Below, in pieces: positions 8,134 through 16,420 of a stretch of DNA of 32,478 bases. How positions within the stretch are numbered: the stretch's first letter is position 1; every line of letters starts with the position of its first letter. The stretch is from Elusimicrobiota bacterium (lineage in GTDB: Bacteria > Elusimicrobiota > Endomicrobiia > Endomicrobiales > Endomicrobiaceae): the NCBI GenBank assembly GCA_017528425.1, contig JAFXOV010000003.1:89174-121651 (forward strand). The letters run 5' to 3'. Both the position numbers and the translations under genes were made by a program. The notes under the pieces are model-generated. The model made no database searches, was not told where the DNA came from, and saw nothing but the letters and a program-made list of their open reading frames with translations.

Positions 8134-9166
8134 CTCCCATTTTTAACAAAAATCCGTTAACTATATTTGAAACAGAATTTACCAATGCCATCATTTTGTC
8201 ATAATCCATTCTTTTAGGCCCTATTATTCCCAAAACACCTACAATTTTATCTCCGTACGAATAAGATGTTTTTACTACACTTAAATTTTTTAATTCGGTT
8301 AAATCCTGACCGCCTATTTTTACATTTACCGTTGCTTCGTCCAAATCTTTACCTATAATTTCTATTAATCTGTCTTTATCTTCGTTTAGTTTCATTAAAC
8401 TTTTTGCCGACTCAAAATCCGTAAAATCCGGAACCGATAACACGTTTGAAGTTCCGTCGACATAAATATCTTCCTGAATACTGTCTATAACATTACATAT
8501 TTGTTCCGCTATTTGTAACATATCGTTTTGTTTATTTTGATATTTCTCAACTTCAACGATTAATCTCTTGGAAGCTTCTTCAACGGTTAAACCTCTTAAC
8601 TTATTATTTAAGAATTTTTTCAATTCATATAATTCTTCACTATCGACACTTAAATTTATCATCTTATGTTTAACCATACCGGTTTTAGTTAAAAGTATAA
8701 CCATAACCTGACTTTTTGAAACCTGCATAAGTTCTATATTTCTTATCTCGTTAACTTTAGCTTTAGGTGCCGTAATAAAACCCGTATAATTAGAAAGTCC
8801 CGACAATATTTTAGAAGTTTGAGCCAAAAGACTATCTATTTCTTTTGTCTTTTTTTCATACTCTTTTTTAATTCTTTCTTCTTCTTCAACAGCCAATCTT
8901 TGTAATTCAACCAACGAATTAACATAAGCTTTGTAACCTGCATCCGTAGGTATCCTTCCCGCAGATGTGTGAGGATGCGTTAAAAAGCCGTCTTTTTCAA
9001 GTTCTGCCATCAAATTTCTTAATGTCGCAGGAGATAAATTAAATTTGTATTTTTGTTCCAAAACGCTTGAACCGACAGGTTTACCCGTTTTTATATACTC
9101 GTGAATAACGGCATATAAAACTCTGGCCTTTCTTTCCTGTAAAATACTTTCGGATATTTGTCTCAT
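8114..9166 (-). CDS. hrcA: Heat-inducible transcription repressor HrcA
   Basis: Repressor of class I heat-shock genes that binds CIRCE and depends on GroEL for folding. The 350 residues carry an N-terminal winged helix (1-75, including SPATLRNLMAELEKDGFL) followed by the HrcA signature SAGRIPTDAGYKAYV (68-82), and then the GAF-like and dimerisation domains. A CIRCE inverted repeat lies at 9240-9266 in its own promoter, showing autoregulation. An AGAGGT ribosome binding site sits 4 bases before the ATG. First gene of the operon with grpE and dnaK. Confidence 0.98.
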   Translation of the reverse strand: MRQISESILQERKARVLYAVIHEYIKTGKPVGSSVLEQKYKFNLSPATLRNLMAELEKDGFLTHPHTSAGRIPTDAGYKAYVNSLVELQRLAVEEEERIKKEYEKKTKEIDSLLAQTSKILSGLSNYTGFITAPKAKVNEIRNIELMQVSKSQVMVILLTKTGMVKHKMINLSVDSEELYELKKFLNNKLRGLTVEEASKRLIVEVEKYQNKQNDMLQIAEQICNVIDSIQEDIYVDGTSNVLSVPDFTDFESAKSLMKLNEDKDRLIEIIGKDLDEATVNVKIGGQDLTELKNLSVVKTSYSYGDKIVGVLGIIGPKRMDYDKMMALVNSVSNIVNGFLLKMGDEEDEE

Positions 9167-9176
9167 ACAGACCTCT

Positions 9177-9197
9177 AAAAATTACTTCGTAATTTTT
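9177..9197. repeat. Hairpin in hrcA leader
   Basis: A perfect 9-bp AT-rich stem (AAAAATTAC / GTAATTTTT) with a 3-base loop lies in the untranslated leader between the CIRCE site and the hrcA ribosome binding site. It could be a leader stem-loop or one of the small palindromes scattered in this region; a related ACTTCGCAATTTTTTT string occurs at 3244. Confidence 0.45.
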
Positions 9198-9239
9198 TAT
9201 TATTTTTTTAAGGTTTTCTAAATTAGCACTTTGTTAATA

Positions 9240-9266
9240 TTAGCGCTCAAATCTTACAAGTGCTAA
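9240..9266 (-). promoter_or_regulatory. CIRCE operator (HrcA binding site)
   Basis: TTAGCGCTC and AAGTGCTAA separated by 9 bases. The known consensus is TTAGCACTC-N9-GAGTGCTAA, so each half differs at one position. It overlaps the last base of the -10 box and covers the transcription start, the classic repressor position. An additional half-site, TTAGCACTT, lies at 9223-9231 in direct orientation. Confidence 0.93.
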
Positions 9267-9294
9267 TTATAACACAGTGTAAAAAAAATGTCAA
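9266..9294 (-). promoter_or_regulatory. Consensus sigma-70 promoter of hrcA-grpE-dnaK
   Basis: On the minus strand, TTGACA (9289-9294) and TATAAT (9266-9271) are separated by exactly 17 bases, a perfect match to the housekeeping consensus. The CIRCE operator begins at the end of the -10 box. Confidence 0.93.
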
Positions 9295-9328
9295 GCTTTT
9301 ATTTTTTATCGACGATAAATATAGAATT

Positions 9329-9366
9329 AAAAAAATCTGCACCGGTCAAACATAACCGATGCAGAT
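9329..9366 (-). terminator. Rho-independent terminator of the pilus operon
   Basis: A 12-bp stem (9335-9346 with 9355-9366, one mismatch) with an 8-base loop is followed on the minus strand by seven T (complement of 9329-9335). It lies about 30 bases after the last gene of the pilus operon and upstream of the hrcA promoter, separating the two transcription units. Confidence 0.9.
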
Positions 9367-9398
9367 AATATTGATTTGTTTTTAACAATATGTATTTA

Positions 9399-10172
9399 TT
9401 ACAAAATATCCATGTTAATCTGTTCCAACAAAACTCTTAACTTAAGATTATTAGGATCCAAATTATAAGCTAATTCAGCATAATCCTTTGCTTCACCTAA
9501 CCTTGTTGCTTTAAAACTTTTAACTGCTTTATTAAAAAAGTCTTTTACTCTTTTTTTGTTCGTTTCCTGTAAAACATAGTATCTGTTCATACCAACATAA
9601 TTAACAAACTTAGGATATTTTTGGTAAAGCTTATATATACACTCTGATGATTTTTCAAATTTTTCATTAACAAAGTAATCTATAGAATCTAAAAAGAGAT
9701 GCTTATCACTAACATCTTCTATGGAATATAAAAGTAAATCTTTTTCATTTTCTAATCTCTGACGAAAACTGGATATGGGTTCTTCCGGAGACAATTCTTC
9801 TATCTTCTTTATAAACAAAAAGCCCTCATAACAATTTCCCTCTTTAATCGTTCTTCTAAGTTCTACAACCAAATCATTAACCAATGTTTTTTTATAGTAA
9901 GATTCCTTTTCTTTCAACAACAAGATTTTATTTCTTAATTCGGTAGCTTTTTCGTTATCAATAGAAACTTCAAAAATTTTATCCAAAGTTTTTTCTGCTT
10001 CAGCGAAATCTCCCTCACAATAATAACTTCTTGCTTTTTGCAAATCTCTGTAGTAAGCAGTTTTTTCTACTTTCTTATTTTCTTTGCTATTCGAACTACT
10101 CTTCGTTATGGCAGTACAAAAAGACGACAAAAAAACAATTAAAGAAAAACAAATCAATACTTTTTTTATCAT
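9399..10172 (-). CDS. Exported TPR-like protein, last gene of pilus operon
   Basis: 257 residues; no family recognised. The N-terminus MIKKVLICFSLIVFLSSFCT is a signal peptide; a Cys at 19 exists but the surrounding bases do not make a convincing lipobox. The mature part is helical and charged with TPR-like units, for example DFAEAEKTLDKIFEVSIDNE (about 55-75) and LGEAKDYAELAYNLDPNNLK near the C-terminus. It starts 1 bp after the response-regulator stop and closes the operon, so it probably assists pilus or secretin assembly, in the manner of PilF/PilW-type TPR pilotins; that is inference from position and fold only. Confidence 0.75.
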   Translation of the reverse strand: MIKKVLICFSLIVFLSSFCTAITKSSSNSKENKKVEKTAYYRDLQKARSYYCEGDFAEAEKTLDKIFEVSIDNEKATELRNKILLLKEKESYYKKTLVNDLVVELRRTIKEGNCYEGFLFIKKIEELSPEEPISSFRQRLENEKDLLLYSIEDVSDKHLFLDSIDYFVNEKFEKSSECIYKLYQKYPKFVNYVGMNRYYVLQETNKKRVKDFFNKAVKSFKATRLGEAKDYAELAYNLDPNNLKLRVLLEQINMDIL

Positions 10173-10173
10173 T

Positions 10174-11142
10174 TTATGATCCCCAATAAAAATTTTTAAC
10201 AGCTTCTACTGCTCTTTTTATTTTTTTCCCAAGTCCGACTTTAGCTTCTCCGGTAACCAACATATCGGGATTCGGCGTTGTTATTACCGAAACAAGTTCA
10301 TCATTATACTTATAGGTTATTCCGCCCTTTGACTGCAACTCTATCAACTTTTTTCTGCTTGCAACAGCAATATCTCTTTCTTCAATCATTGTTGAAATTG
10401 TCTTCGCCAAGGCAGGAATATTTAACGGTTTGGTAATATAATCGTAAGCACCCATTCTTAGTGCCTCAACTGCTATTTCAACAGAACTGTGGGCAGTTAC
10501 AACCAAAGACATCAATTCCGGTATAGATATCTTTAATTTTTTTATCAAATTAAGTCCGTCTATATCCGGCAACCTGTAATCAACTATCGCAACATCAAAT
10601 ATTGAAACACGAACAAGATTTTCCGCATCAAATCCGCTTTCCACAGCCTCAACAACAAAAGATTCAGCTTCCAATGCTGCTCTTAAAGAATTCCTTTCCG
10701 CTTCATTGTCTTCAATTATCAATACTTTATGAACAACATTTTGCGGCTCTTCCGGGATATTTTCCTCTTGCTTTTCTTCTTGTTCTTTCTCTTTTTCCGC
10801 ATTATTAACGGCATCCAGTGCGCTTGCAAAAACTCCCTTTTTATTTGCACTTGCATTACCGCTATCAGCGCTACCGTTAACATCAGCAGTTTTTTCGGTG
10901 ACAGCAGTTTCGTTGTTGTTTGCAGCGATATTATTATCGATATTTATTTCCGTAACTTTTTCGGAATCATTATCGACATTAAAATTATTTTCTATAACGG
11001 CAGAATTTTGGTTTTCGGTACTTAAATTAACATTTTCGTCAGTGCCGATATTACCTGCATCAGTACTTTCCGGATTAACTATGGTCGTTTCCGGGCCTTT
11101 ATTTTCTATATTCTCACCGTTATTTAAATTTTCGTTATCCAT
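10174..11142 (-). CDS. Orphan response regulator receiver protein with long acidic N-terminal tail
   Basis: 322 residues. Residues 1-135 are low-complexity, rich in Asn, Glu, Asp and Thr, and presumably disordered. Residues 138-255 form a CheY-like receiver with all key positions: acidic pair Glu144-Asp145, phospho-acceptor Asp188 (VDYRLPD), Thr216 and Lys238 (YITKPL). The final 65 residues are a short basic tail ending VKNFYWGS with no recognised output domain. No histidine kinase gene is in the window. It follows the secretin by 25 bp and precedes a TPR-like gene by 1 bp, so it is expressed with the pilus machine and may transmit a phosphorylation signal to it by protein contact rather than DNA binding. 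That role is inferred. Confidence 0.88.
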   Translation of the reverse strand: MDNENLNNGENIENKGPETTIVNPESTDAGNIGTDENVNLSTENQNSAVIENNFNVDNDSEKVTEINIDNNIAANNNETAVTEKTADVNGSADSGNASANKKGVFASALDAVNNAEKEKEQEEKQEENIPEEPQNVVHKVLIIEDNEAERNSLRAALEAESFVVEAVESGFDAENLVRVSIFDVAIVDYRLPDIDGLNLIKKLKISIPELMSLVVTAHSSVEIAVEALRMGAYDYITKPLNIPALAKTISTMIEERDIAVASRKKLIELQSKGGITYKYNDELVSVITTPNPDMLVTGEAKVGLGKKIKRAVEAVKNFYWGS

Positions 11143-11167
11143 TATATTATATTTCCCTCAACAAACA

Positions 11168-12445
11168 TTAGTTAACAATTTTTGCCGTTATGAATATTGT
11201 AAGTTCATATCTTGTTTTATTCTTTGTTTCGCTCTTAAACAAATATCCCAATATAGGAATATCTCCCAATAACGGAACTTTATTTACCGTTGTATCTTCG
11301 GTTTCTCTTATTAAACCGCCGATAGCCGCCGTTTCACCGCTTCTTAACATCAAAGTGGTTGTTGACTTGCTGGTATTGATAACAGGAGTATTTTCTTCTC
11401 CTATTGTTTCACCGGTTCTGTAACTTTGCTCCGGCGATATTGATAACACTATTGAACCGTCTCTGTTTATCTGAGGTTTTACTTTCAATTTTATACCGGC
11501 ATCTTTAAATGCCATTGTTCCTGTTGTATATCCTTCAGGAGAAGTTGTTTTACTTTCCAAATAAGGAATTTCTTCAACAATATCAATTGAAGCTTCTTGG
11601 TTATTCAAAACAAGAAGTTTAGGATTTGATAACACTTTTGCATCTTTATCTTCAATACCGGCTTCAAATGTTGCATTAATACTCCAATCATCGCCTTCAA
11701 GAATAGAAACACCTACTCTTGCAAATGATTTTGTTAAACCTAATCCCATAACCGAACCAACCGGAGTATCATAAACAAAATTTTTGTTATTCATAACGGA
11801 CGGATCAACCGTAGGATTAACCAAACCGTCTCTGTAAGTTTCATTCCATCTCGTACCTATTGCTGTTCCGTGAGATAAGTTTATATCAACGATTTTAGCT
11901 TCAAGCAAAACTTGTTGTGTAGGAACATCCAACGATCTTATAAGACCTTCCATTTTATCCAAACTATCTGCCAAATCGGTTATAATCAAAGAGTTTGTTC
12001 TTTCATCGGAAACAATTTTTCCGCCTTTAGACAATCTGGTAGACAAAATCTTTTCCAAATCCGCCGCCTTTGCATAATTACAGAAAACTACTCTGGAAAC
12101 CGTAATATGGCTTCCGTCGGCTTTACTTTTGATAACGTAGATATTCGCATCACCCTGTTTAACATAATACAAATCGTAAGTATCAAGCAAAGCGTTAAGT
12201 GCTTCTTCCGCGGTAACATCCTGCAACGACAACATTATCTTTTTTTGATACAACGTCGTGTCGGATATCAATTTCATACCGGTTTTCATACTTAAAACAT
12301 TCAAAACCGTATACAAAGATGTTCCCTGAAAGTCGATAGAAATTAAATTTGTAGAATGTAATCCGCCACCTTCTCCTTCAGGCGCCGAATAAGAAGTCGT
12401 AAACAATAAAGAAACAGCAAGGACTGTCAATAAAATTTTTTTCAT
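11168..12445 (-). CDS. Secretin (PilQ/GspD-like outer-membrane channel)
   Basis: Forms the outer-membrane ring through which a pilus or substrates pass. The 425 residues comprise a signal peptide (1-20), an STN-type domain (about 30-105, starting LISIDFQGTSLYTVLNVLS), an N1-type ring domain (about 115-175, with DERTNSLIITD), and the C-terminal secretin domain (about 175-425: VLLEAKIVDI, VLSNPKLLVLNNQEASI, and GGLIRETEDTTVNKVPLLGD followed by IPILGYLF). It is short for a secretin, having one N1 repeat only and no AMIN domain. Neighbours PilM/N/O point to the PilQ type. It is the only secretin seen here, with two different pilus systems nearby. Confidence 0.93.
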   Translation of the reverse strand: MKKILLTVLAVSLLFTTSYSAPEGEGGGLHSTNLISIDFQGTSLYTVLNVLSMKTGMKLISDTTLYQKKIMLSLQDVTAEEALNALLDTYDLYYVKQGDANIYVIKSKADGSHITVSRVVFCNYAKAADLEKILSTRLSKGGKIVSDERTNSLIITDLADSLDKMEGLIRSLDVPTQQVLLEAKIVDINLSHGTAIGTRWNETYRDGLVNPTVDPSVMNNKNFVYDTPVGSVMGLGLTKSFARVGVSILEGDDWSINATFEAGIEDKDAKVLSNPKLLVLNNQEASIDIVEEIPYLESKTTSPEGYTTGTMAFKDAGIKLKVKPQINRDGSIVLSISPEQSYRTGETIGEENTPVINTSKSTTTLMLRSGETAAIGGLIRETEDTTVNKVPLLGDIPILGYLFKSETKNKTRYELTIFITAKIVN

Positions 12446-12457
12446 TTTTTCTCCTTT

Positions 12458-13363
12458 TTAATTCTCCATTTTTATTGTAAATATAGTACCACTTGTATTA
12501 ACTTTTATGTTGTTTACATTTATTTGCACAATCTTGGAACCGTTGTAAACATCACCGACATAATAAAACTTACCTTCTATAATAACCATAGGTTTTTGTT
12601 TTTCATACATTATACCGTCTATAACGATTGTCGGTTTCGTAACTGCTACAGGAGCCGTACTTCTAACTTTTTTCTCTTGAACATAGAAATAAAAAGGTGT
12701 TTCGGGTATCGGTTCAAAATCTCTCCAAGTCTGTATATAACCTACTTCTTTCACTTTACCGAATATTTTATCGGAAATTTCTTTAAAATATCCGGCTTTT
12801 CTAACATCATCATCTATAAAATCAATAGTATTTCTTCCGCTAAAGCTGTCATTTACTTCGGTAGAAAATAATATCGGTGTTATTTTCATCTCAATCTTGT
12901 TTTCATAATCCATTGTAAAAGATAAAACTTTTGAATATCTTTCCAACTCAAACAAAAACTTACAAATTTTTTGATAAGTCGTCTTTAATTTTAATGTTAT
13001 TTCCACGGTATTATCTTTGTTTTCCTGAACAACATCATCTTCTTTTACCGAAATTTCCGTTTCTTTCAAAAGATCTAAAATTCTTACTTTATATGCATTA
13101 ACATTTTGTTCGTTGGAATAAAAAGTATCTTTATAAATAGCAAACATTTCCGACAAAGAATCTTTTAACTCATCCATCTTAATTTGTATACTGCCAAAAT
13201 CATCTATTTGTGTGCTTATGTTATTAAATCTTTCATAAACAGCTTTTCTGTCGTTACATTCCTTTTTGGCCTTAACATAAACAAAATCATATACAAAATA
13301 TGCAACTACTAATGAAACTACCAAATTTAATATAAAAATCAAAGCTCTCTTATTCTGGTTCAT
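12458..13363 (-). CDS. pilO: PilO-like inner-membrane protein with PilP-like C-terminal domain
   Basis: Part of the alignment subcomplex joining the inner-membrane platform to the secretin. The 301 residues show a single N-terminal membrane helix (about 7-27), a coiled coil (30-75), a ferredoxin-like periplasmic domain typical of PilO (about 75-185, VEITLKLKTTYQKICKFLFE), a linker (about 205-235) and a C-terminal beta-rich stretch (IVIDGIMYEKQKPMVIIEGK, then FYYVGDVYNGSKIVQINVNN) resembling the homology region of PilP/GspC that docks on the secretin. No separate pilP gene is present, so the two functions appear merged. The gene lies 12 bp before the secretin. PilO is probable by position and topology; the PilP part is inferred from pattern. 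Confidence 0.75.
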   Translation of the reverse strand: MNQNKRALIFILNLVVSLVVAYFVYDFVYVKAKKECNDRKAVYERFNNISTQIDDFGSIQIKMDELKDSLSEMFAIYKDTFYSNEQNVNAYKVRILDLLKETEISVKEDDVVQENKDNTVEITLKLKTTYQKICKFLFELERYSKVLSFTMDYENKIEMKITPILFSTEVNDSFSGRNTIDFIDDDVRKAGYFKEISDKIFGKVKEVGYIQTWRDFEPIPETPFYFYVQEKKVRSTAPVAVTKPTIVIDGIMYEKQKPMVIIEGKFYYVGDVYNGSKIVQINVNNIKVNTSGTIFTIKMEN

Positions 13364-13384
13364 AAATTATATCCTAATAATGCC

Positions 13385-13963
13385 CTATTTCTTTTCCTTT
13401 ATTTCCGCTTTTATCTTCATGATGCCCAATTCTTTGCTATGTATTTTCTGTCTTTCCATTGTTTCTATCAACATTTTATTTTTAATATATTCGCTCTTTT
13501 CAAAAGAAGAACTTAAAACAGGGGCATAATCATAAAAACTTGTCATTTTTTTCAATTTATCCCTATTTACAAACAACTCTAAATTAGCGGTATTCGCTTC
13601 CATTGAAAGTTTGGTTATAGCATCATAGTCCGGCAAATATGTGCCGAAATCTTTTAATACGGAACCGTAAGTCGTACTTTCTTTCAATTGTTCCTTAACA
13701 GCCATTATCTTATAATAGCAATTTTCCCACTCTTTTTCTATTTCTACAATTTGACTTGCAGACCTTTTGTTCTCAATATTATTTTTTGCCTGTGCTATTT
13801 TTGAGTTATAAGTACCTGTTTCAACACCCTTCAATATAGCAAACAAAATAATTAAAACTATAAGTACATGTACCAAAAAGTTTGCAAGCTTTATTACTCT
13901 TACAAGAACATTACTATATTTCTCTTTTGTAATAACACCTTCAATATAATTAAAACTATACAT
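13385..13963 (-). CDS. pilN: PilN-like pilus assembly protein
   Basis: A 192-residue single-pass protein: a short cytoplasmic N-terminus starting MYSFNYIEGVI (in known PilN proteins this end binds PilM), a membrane helix (about 25-48, VLVRVIKLANFLVHVLIVLI), then a periplasmic coiled coil and small domain. The longest frame starts with TTG at 13984, but AGGAG lies 10 bases before the ATG at 13963, so I chose that. It then overlaps the pilM stop by 8 bases, as expected for coupled expression. Sequence similarity to PilN is weak and the call leans on the PilM-N-O-Q order. Confidence 0.78.
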   Translation of the reverse strand: MYSFNYIEGVITKEKYSNVLVRVIKLANFLVHVLIVLIILFAILKGVETGTYNSKIAQAKNNIENKRSASQIVEIEKEWENCYYKIMAVKEQLKESTTYGSVLKDFGTYLPDYDAITKLSMEANTANLELFVNRDKLKKMTSFYDYAPVLSSSFEKSEYIKNKMLIETMERQKIHSKELGIMKIKAEIKEKK

Positions 13964-14963
13964 TTGCTTTTTTCTCCTTTTCAAGAGCTAAGCCGAGAGC
14001 AACAGGTAAAAAAAAGCCTTGCGGTTTATTGATATAACCGACAAATTTATTATTATCCAACGGGTTCCATTTTTCCGTAGGTATTCCCAATGTATCTTGA
14101 ATAAAGTTATCTATTCCTTCCGTCATAGCCCCTCCGCCTGTAAGAACAATTCTGTCAACGGAAACAATAAATTGTCTTGTTATACAATGTTCTATGGTTC
14201 TAAATAAAGTTTCTATTAAAACAGCAACATTTTTTTTCAAAACATTTTTCATATTGAAATTAATGTTTTGTCTTAAATCGTCCCTTCTTTTCAGTTCTTC
14301 CGACAATCTTTCCGGAATTGAAAAGAAAGCTGAAATATCTCTGGTTATATCCTGCCCGCCGAAATCTATATCTTTAATAAAAACCAAATCTTTACTGTTT
14401 AAAACTATAACATTGGAAACGCTATATCCTATATTTATTAAAATTATATTTTCATTATTTTTGTATTTAGGACCAAATTCAATAAAAGCATTCGCAAGTG
14501 CAAAATCTTCCAATGTAACACCGGCAACGGAAAGCGTCTCCACCGTATTTATAAAAGAAAATTTTGCATTAACCTTTTCCATCGGTGCTGCGGAAAAAAT
14601 GACGTTGTATTCTTTATCGGAATCATTTTTCATTATTGCAAAAGAAGTGTACATTTTACCCAAATCTTCAGGAATACTGTTTAAAGCCTCATTGTTAATC
14701 TGTTCCTTCAGGCTGATAGCATTATTTCTTTTCAAAGTCAAATCTCTGTTGATTATATCTTTACCGCCAACAGCCAAATAAGCCGAATCATTCAAACAAG
14801 CCATTTTTTTTAGTACGGCTGAAAGTTTATCGGCTCTTTCTATTTCTGTAGATTTTGATATATCTATTACCGCAGAAATTATCGAATATTCATTTGTTTT
14901 CTTTTCTAAATTTAAAATTTTACAAATCTTTACAAACTTGCCACCCAAATCTATGCCTATCAA
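13956..14963 (-). CDS. pilM: PilM-like actin-fold pilus assembly ATPase
   Basis: Cytoplasmic actin-like ATPase that binds the PilN N-terminus and couples the assembly ATPase to the inner-membrane complex. The N-terminus IGIDLGGKFVKICKI is the phosphate-1 motif of the PilM/FtsA fold; later motifs are IILINIGYSVSNVIVL (phosphate 2) and VDRIVLTGGGAMTEGIDNFI (adenosine motif). The longest frame would start with GTG at 14975, but GGAGGAG precedes a TTG at 14963 that overlaps the previous gene's TGA as TTGA, so 14963 (335 residues) is the better start. It keeps all three nucleotide motifs. Confidence 0.92.
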   Translation of the reverse strand: MIGIDLGGKFVKICKILNLEKKTNEYSIISAVIDISKSTEIERADKLSAVLKKMACLNDSAYLAVGGKDIINRDLTLKRNNAISLKEQINNEALNSIPEDLGKMYTSFAIMKNDSDKEYNVIFSAAPMEKVNAKFSFINTVETLSVAGVTLEDFALANAFIEFGPKYKNNENIILINIGYSVSNVIVLNSKDLVFIKDIDFGGQDITRDISAFFSIPERLSEELKRRDDLRQNINFNMKNVLKKNVAVLIETLFRTIEHCITRQFIVSVDRIVLTGGGAMTEGIDNFIQDTLGIPTEKWNPLDNNKFVGYINKPQGFFLPVALGLALEKEKKANV

Positions 14964-15784
14964 GATCTCCTCCACCCGATTAAGTATCTTTTGTTTGTAT
15001 AATAAGTTCCGGAAGATCCCGACGTTTCTCCCGATGTAGCTCCTTTTCCTAAAGATGGCACAAATAAAAATTTATCAGATACAGACTTATCAAGTTTTTT
15101 TGCTGCATATCCGTAAGGATCAGCAGCACCTCCCGATGCGGTTCTCCTGGTTTCAAAGTAATATGTTACCGTTGAAATCACTAAAGTACCGCCTGCAACA
15201 CCTATGGTTGTGGAAGCAACACCAACAAGTTTATATGTTTGAACTTCACTACCGGCCACAGGATCAAATTTTTTAGGCCAAACATCACCATCATCATCAT
15301 AATCTTCTAAAAATTCACAATAAACATTAGCGTACACTCTGGGATAACTATTATCAACCGGAGTATGTTTATTAACAGCACCATATTCGGCATCTACACG
15401 ATAATTTGGATCTGTTGGCTGACTTGCCGCAGTTTCATTAAAAAGTTCCCAATGATTATCGGGACTTTTAGAAACCGCTGTATATAAATATCCTGCATAA
15501 TGTCCTGCATATTTATCACCTAAATCACCATAAGCATCATCACCATTTGGACTCGGCTCCATATTCTTCTCCACAACATAATCGATATAACCTCTTGCTC
15601 GTTCTACTATTCCTTCAGCATAATAATCCGTTTTCATTTTTGCCTGATCATAAGCATCTATAACATTTTGTTTAGACAACATCTTTAATGTTACATACCC
15701 GATAATGGTTAGTATCATCATCGATACAATAGTAATGACAAGAATTCCGCCTTTATTGTTTTTTATAATAGGATTAGAAATCAT
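14960..15784 (-). CDS. GspK/PilX-like minor pseudopilin
   Basis: 274 residues, with a prepilin-type N-terminus: a short basic leader (MISNPIIKNNKG) followed by a hydrophobic helix (GILVITIVSMMILTIIGYVT). The residue at +5 is not Glu, which is characteristic of GspK-class tip pseudopilins and PilX and distinguishes it from the three preceding genes. The large C-terminal domain is rich in Tyr, Asp, Gly and Ser, with an acidic YDDDGD patch, and is likely extracytoplasmic. It overlaps the preceding pseudopilin gene by 11 bases and pilM by 4. Together with the GspI- and GspJ-like neighbours it would form the tip complex that primes fibre assembly. Confidence 0.8.
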   Translation of the reverse strand: MISNPIIKNNKGGILVITIVSMMILTIIGYVTLKMLSKQNVIDAYDQAKMKTDYYAEGIVERARGYIDYVVEKNMEPSPNGDDAYGDLGDKYAGHYAGYLYTAVSKSPDNHWELFNETAASQPTDPNYRVDAEYGAVNKHTPVDNSYPRVYANVYCEFLEDYDDDGDVWPKKFDPVAGSEVQTYKLVGVASTTIGVAGGTLVISTVTYYFETRRTASGGAADPYGYAAKKLDKSVSDKFLFVPSLGKGATSGETSGSSGTYYTNKRYLIGWRRS

Positions 15785-16418
15785 CTTTACCTATACTCCT
15801 TATCGTAAAACAGAACGATTTGTTTTTTCTTTTCATAACTTTAGACGAATCGTCGTCATAAACGATACCGAATGTTATATTCATTAAGTTATCTTCCGTA
15901 CCTGTACCTGTGATTCTGTTTTTTCTATAATAACAAGCTCTAACATTTCTTAACAACAATATATCTGTTCCCTCACCGGTTCCTTCTTTTTCCACATTCA
16001 ACATTAAATTGGTACCAGGTGACAAAGTTTTTATATTTTCGGGACGAGTATCATAATTATTACTTACATCCTTTTTAAACTGGGCATTATTTGAAAAATA
16101 ATAAGTATCTTTAACCCAACCCTTAACCGAATCAAATCTTCTAACTACAAGACGTCTGTCGCTACTAATAAACTCAATAGGTTTATTATAGCTGGTATGA
16201 TTATAAACATCGTTCCAACGAGCACTGGCTATGGATCTTCTCATTGCTTCTTCAAAAAATCTTGTATTATTAAGATTATATGAAGTTCTATGTAATCCCG
16301 AAAACATTTTATATGAGGTCGTCATCATTGTGTATGAAAAAAACACAATAATGGCTGACAACATTAATGACACCACCAATTCTATTAAAGTAAAGGCTTT
16401 TTCATTGTTAAAAATCAT
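15774..16418 (-). CDS. GspJ/PilW-like minor pseudopilin
   Basis: 214 residues starting MIFNNEKAFTLIELVVSLML: a class III leader ending in Ala rather than the usual Gly before Phe, with the Glu at +5 retained, then a membrane helix and a beta-rich globular domain. Ala at -1 is tolerated by some prepilin peptidases. The longest frame begins with TTG at 16439, but the ATG at 16418 falls 2 bases after the previous stop and leaves a normal short leader, so I use it. Size fits GspJ/PilW. It is part of the minor pseudopilin run between the major-type pilin and pilM. Confidence 0.82.
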   Translation of the reverse strand: MIFNNEKAFTLIELVVSLMLSAIIVFFSYTMMTTSYKMFSGLHRTSYNLNNTRFFEEAMRRSIASARWNDVYNHTSYNKPIEFISSDRRLVVRRFDSVKGWVKDTYYFSNNAQFKKDVSNNYDTRPENIKTLSPGTNLMLNVEKEGTGEGTDILLLRNVRACYYRKNRITGTGTEDNLMNITFGIVYDDDSSKVMKRKNKSFCFTIRSIGKDDF

Positions 16419-16420
16419 TG

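Noticed and set aside
7806-8204. Plus-strand 132-codon open frame
   Set aside because: Poly-Phe/Leu composition is the antisense of the Lys/Glu-rich GrpE N-terminus.
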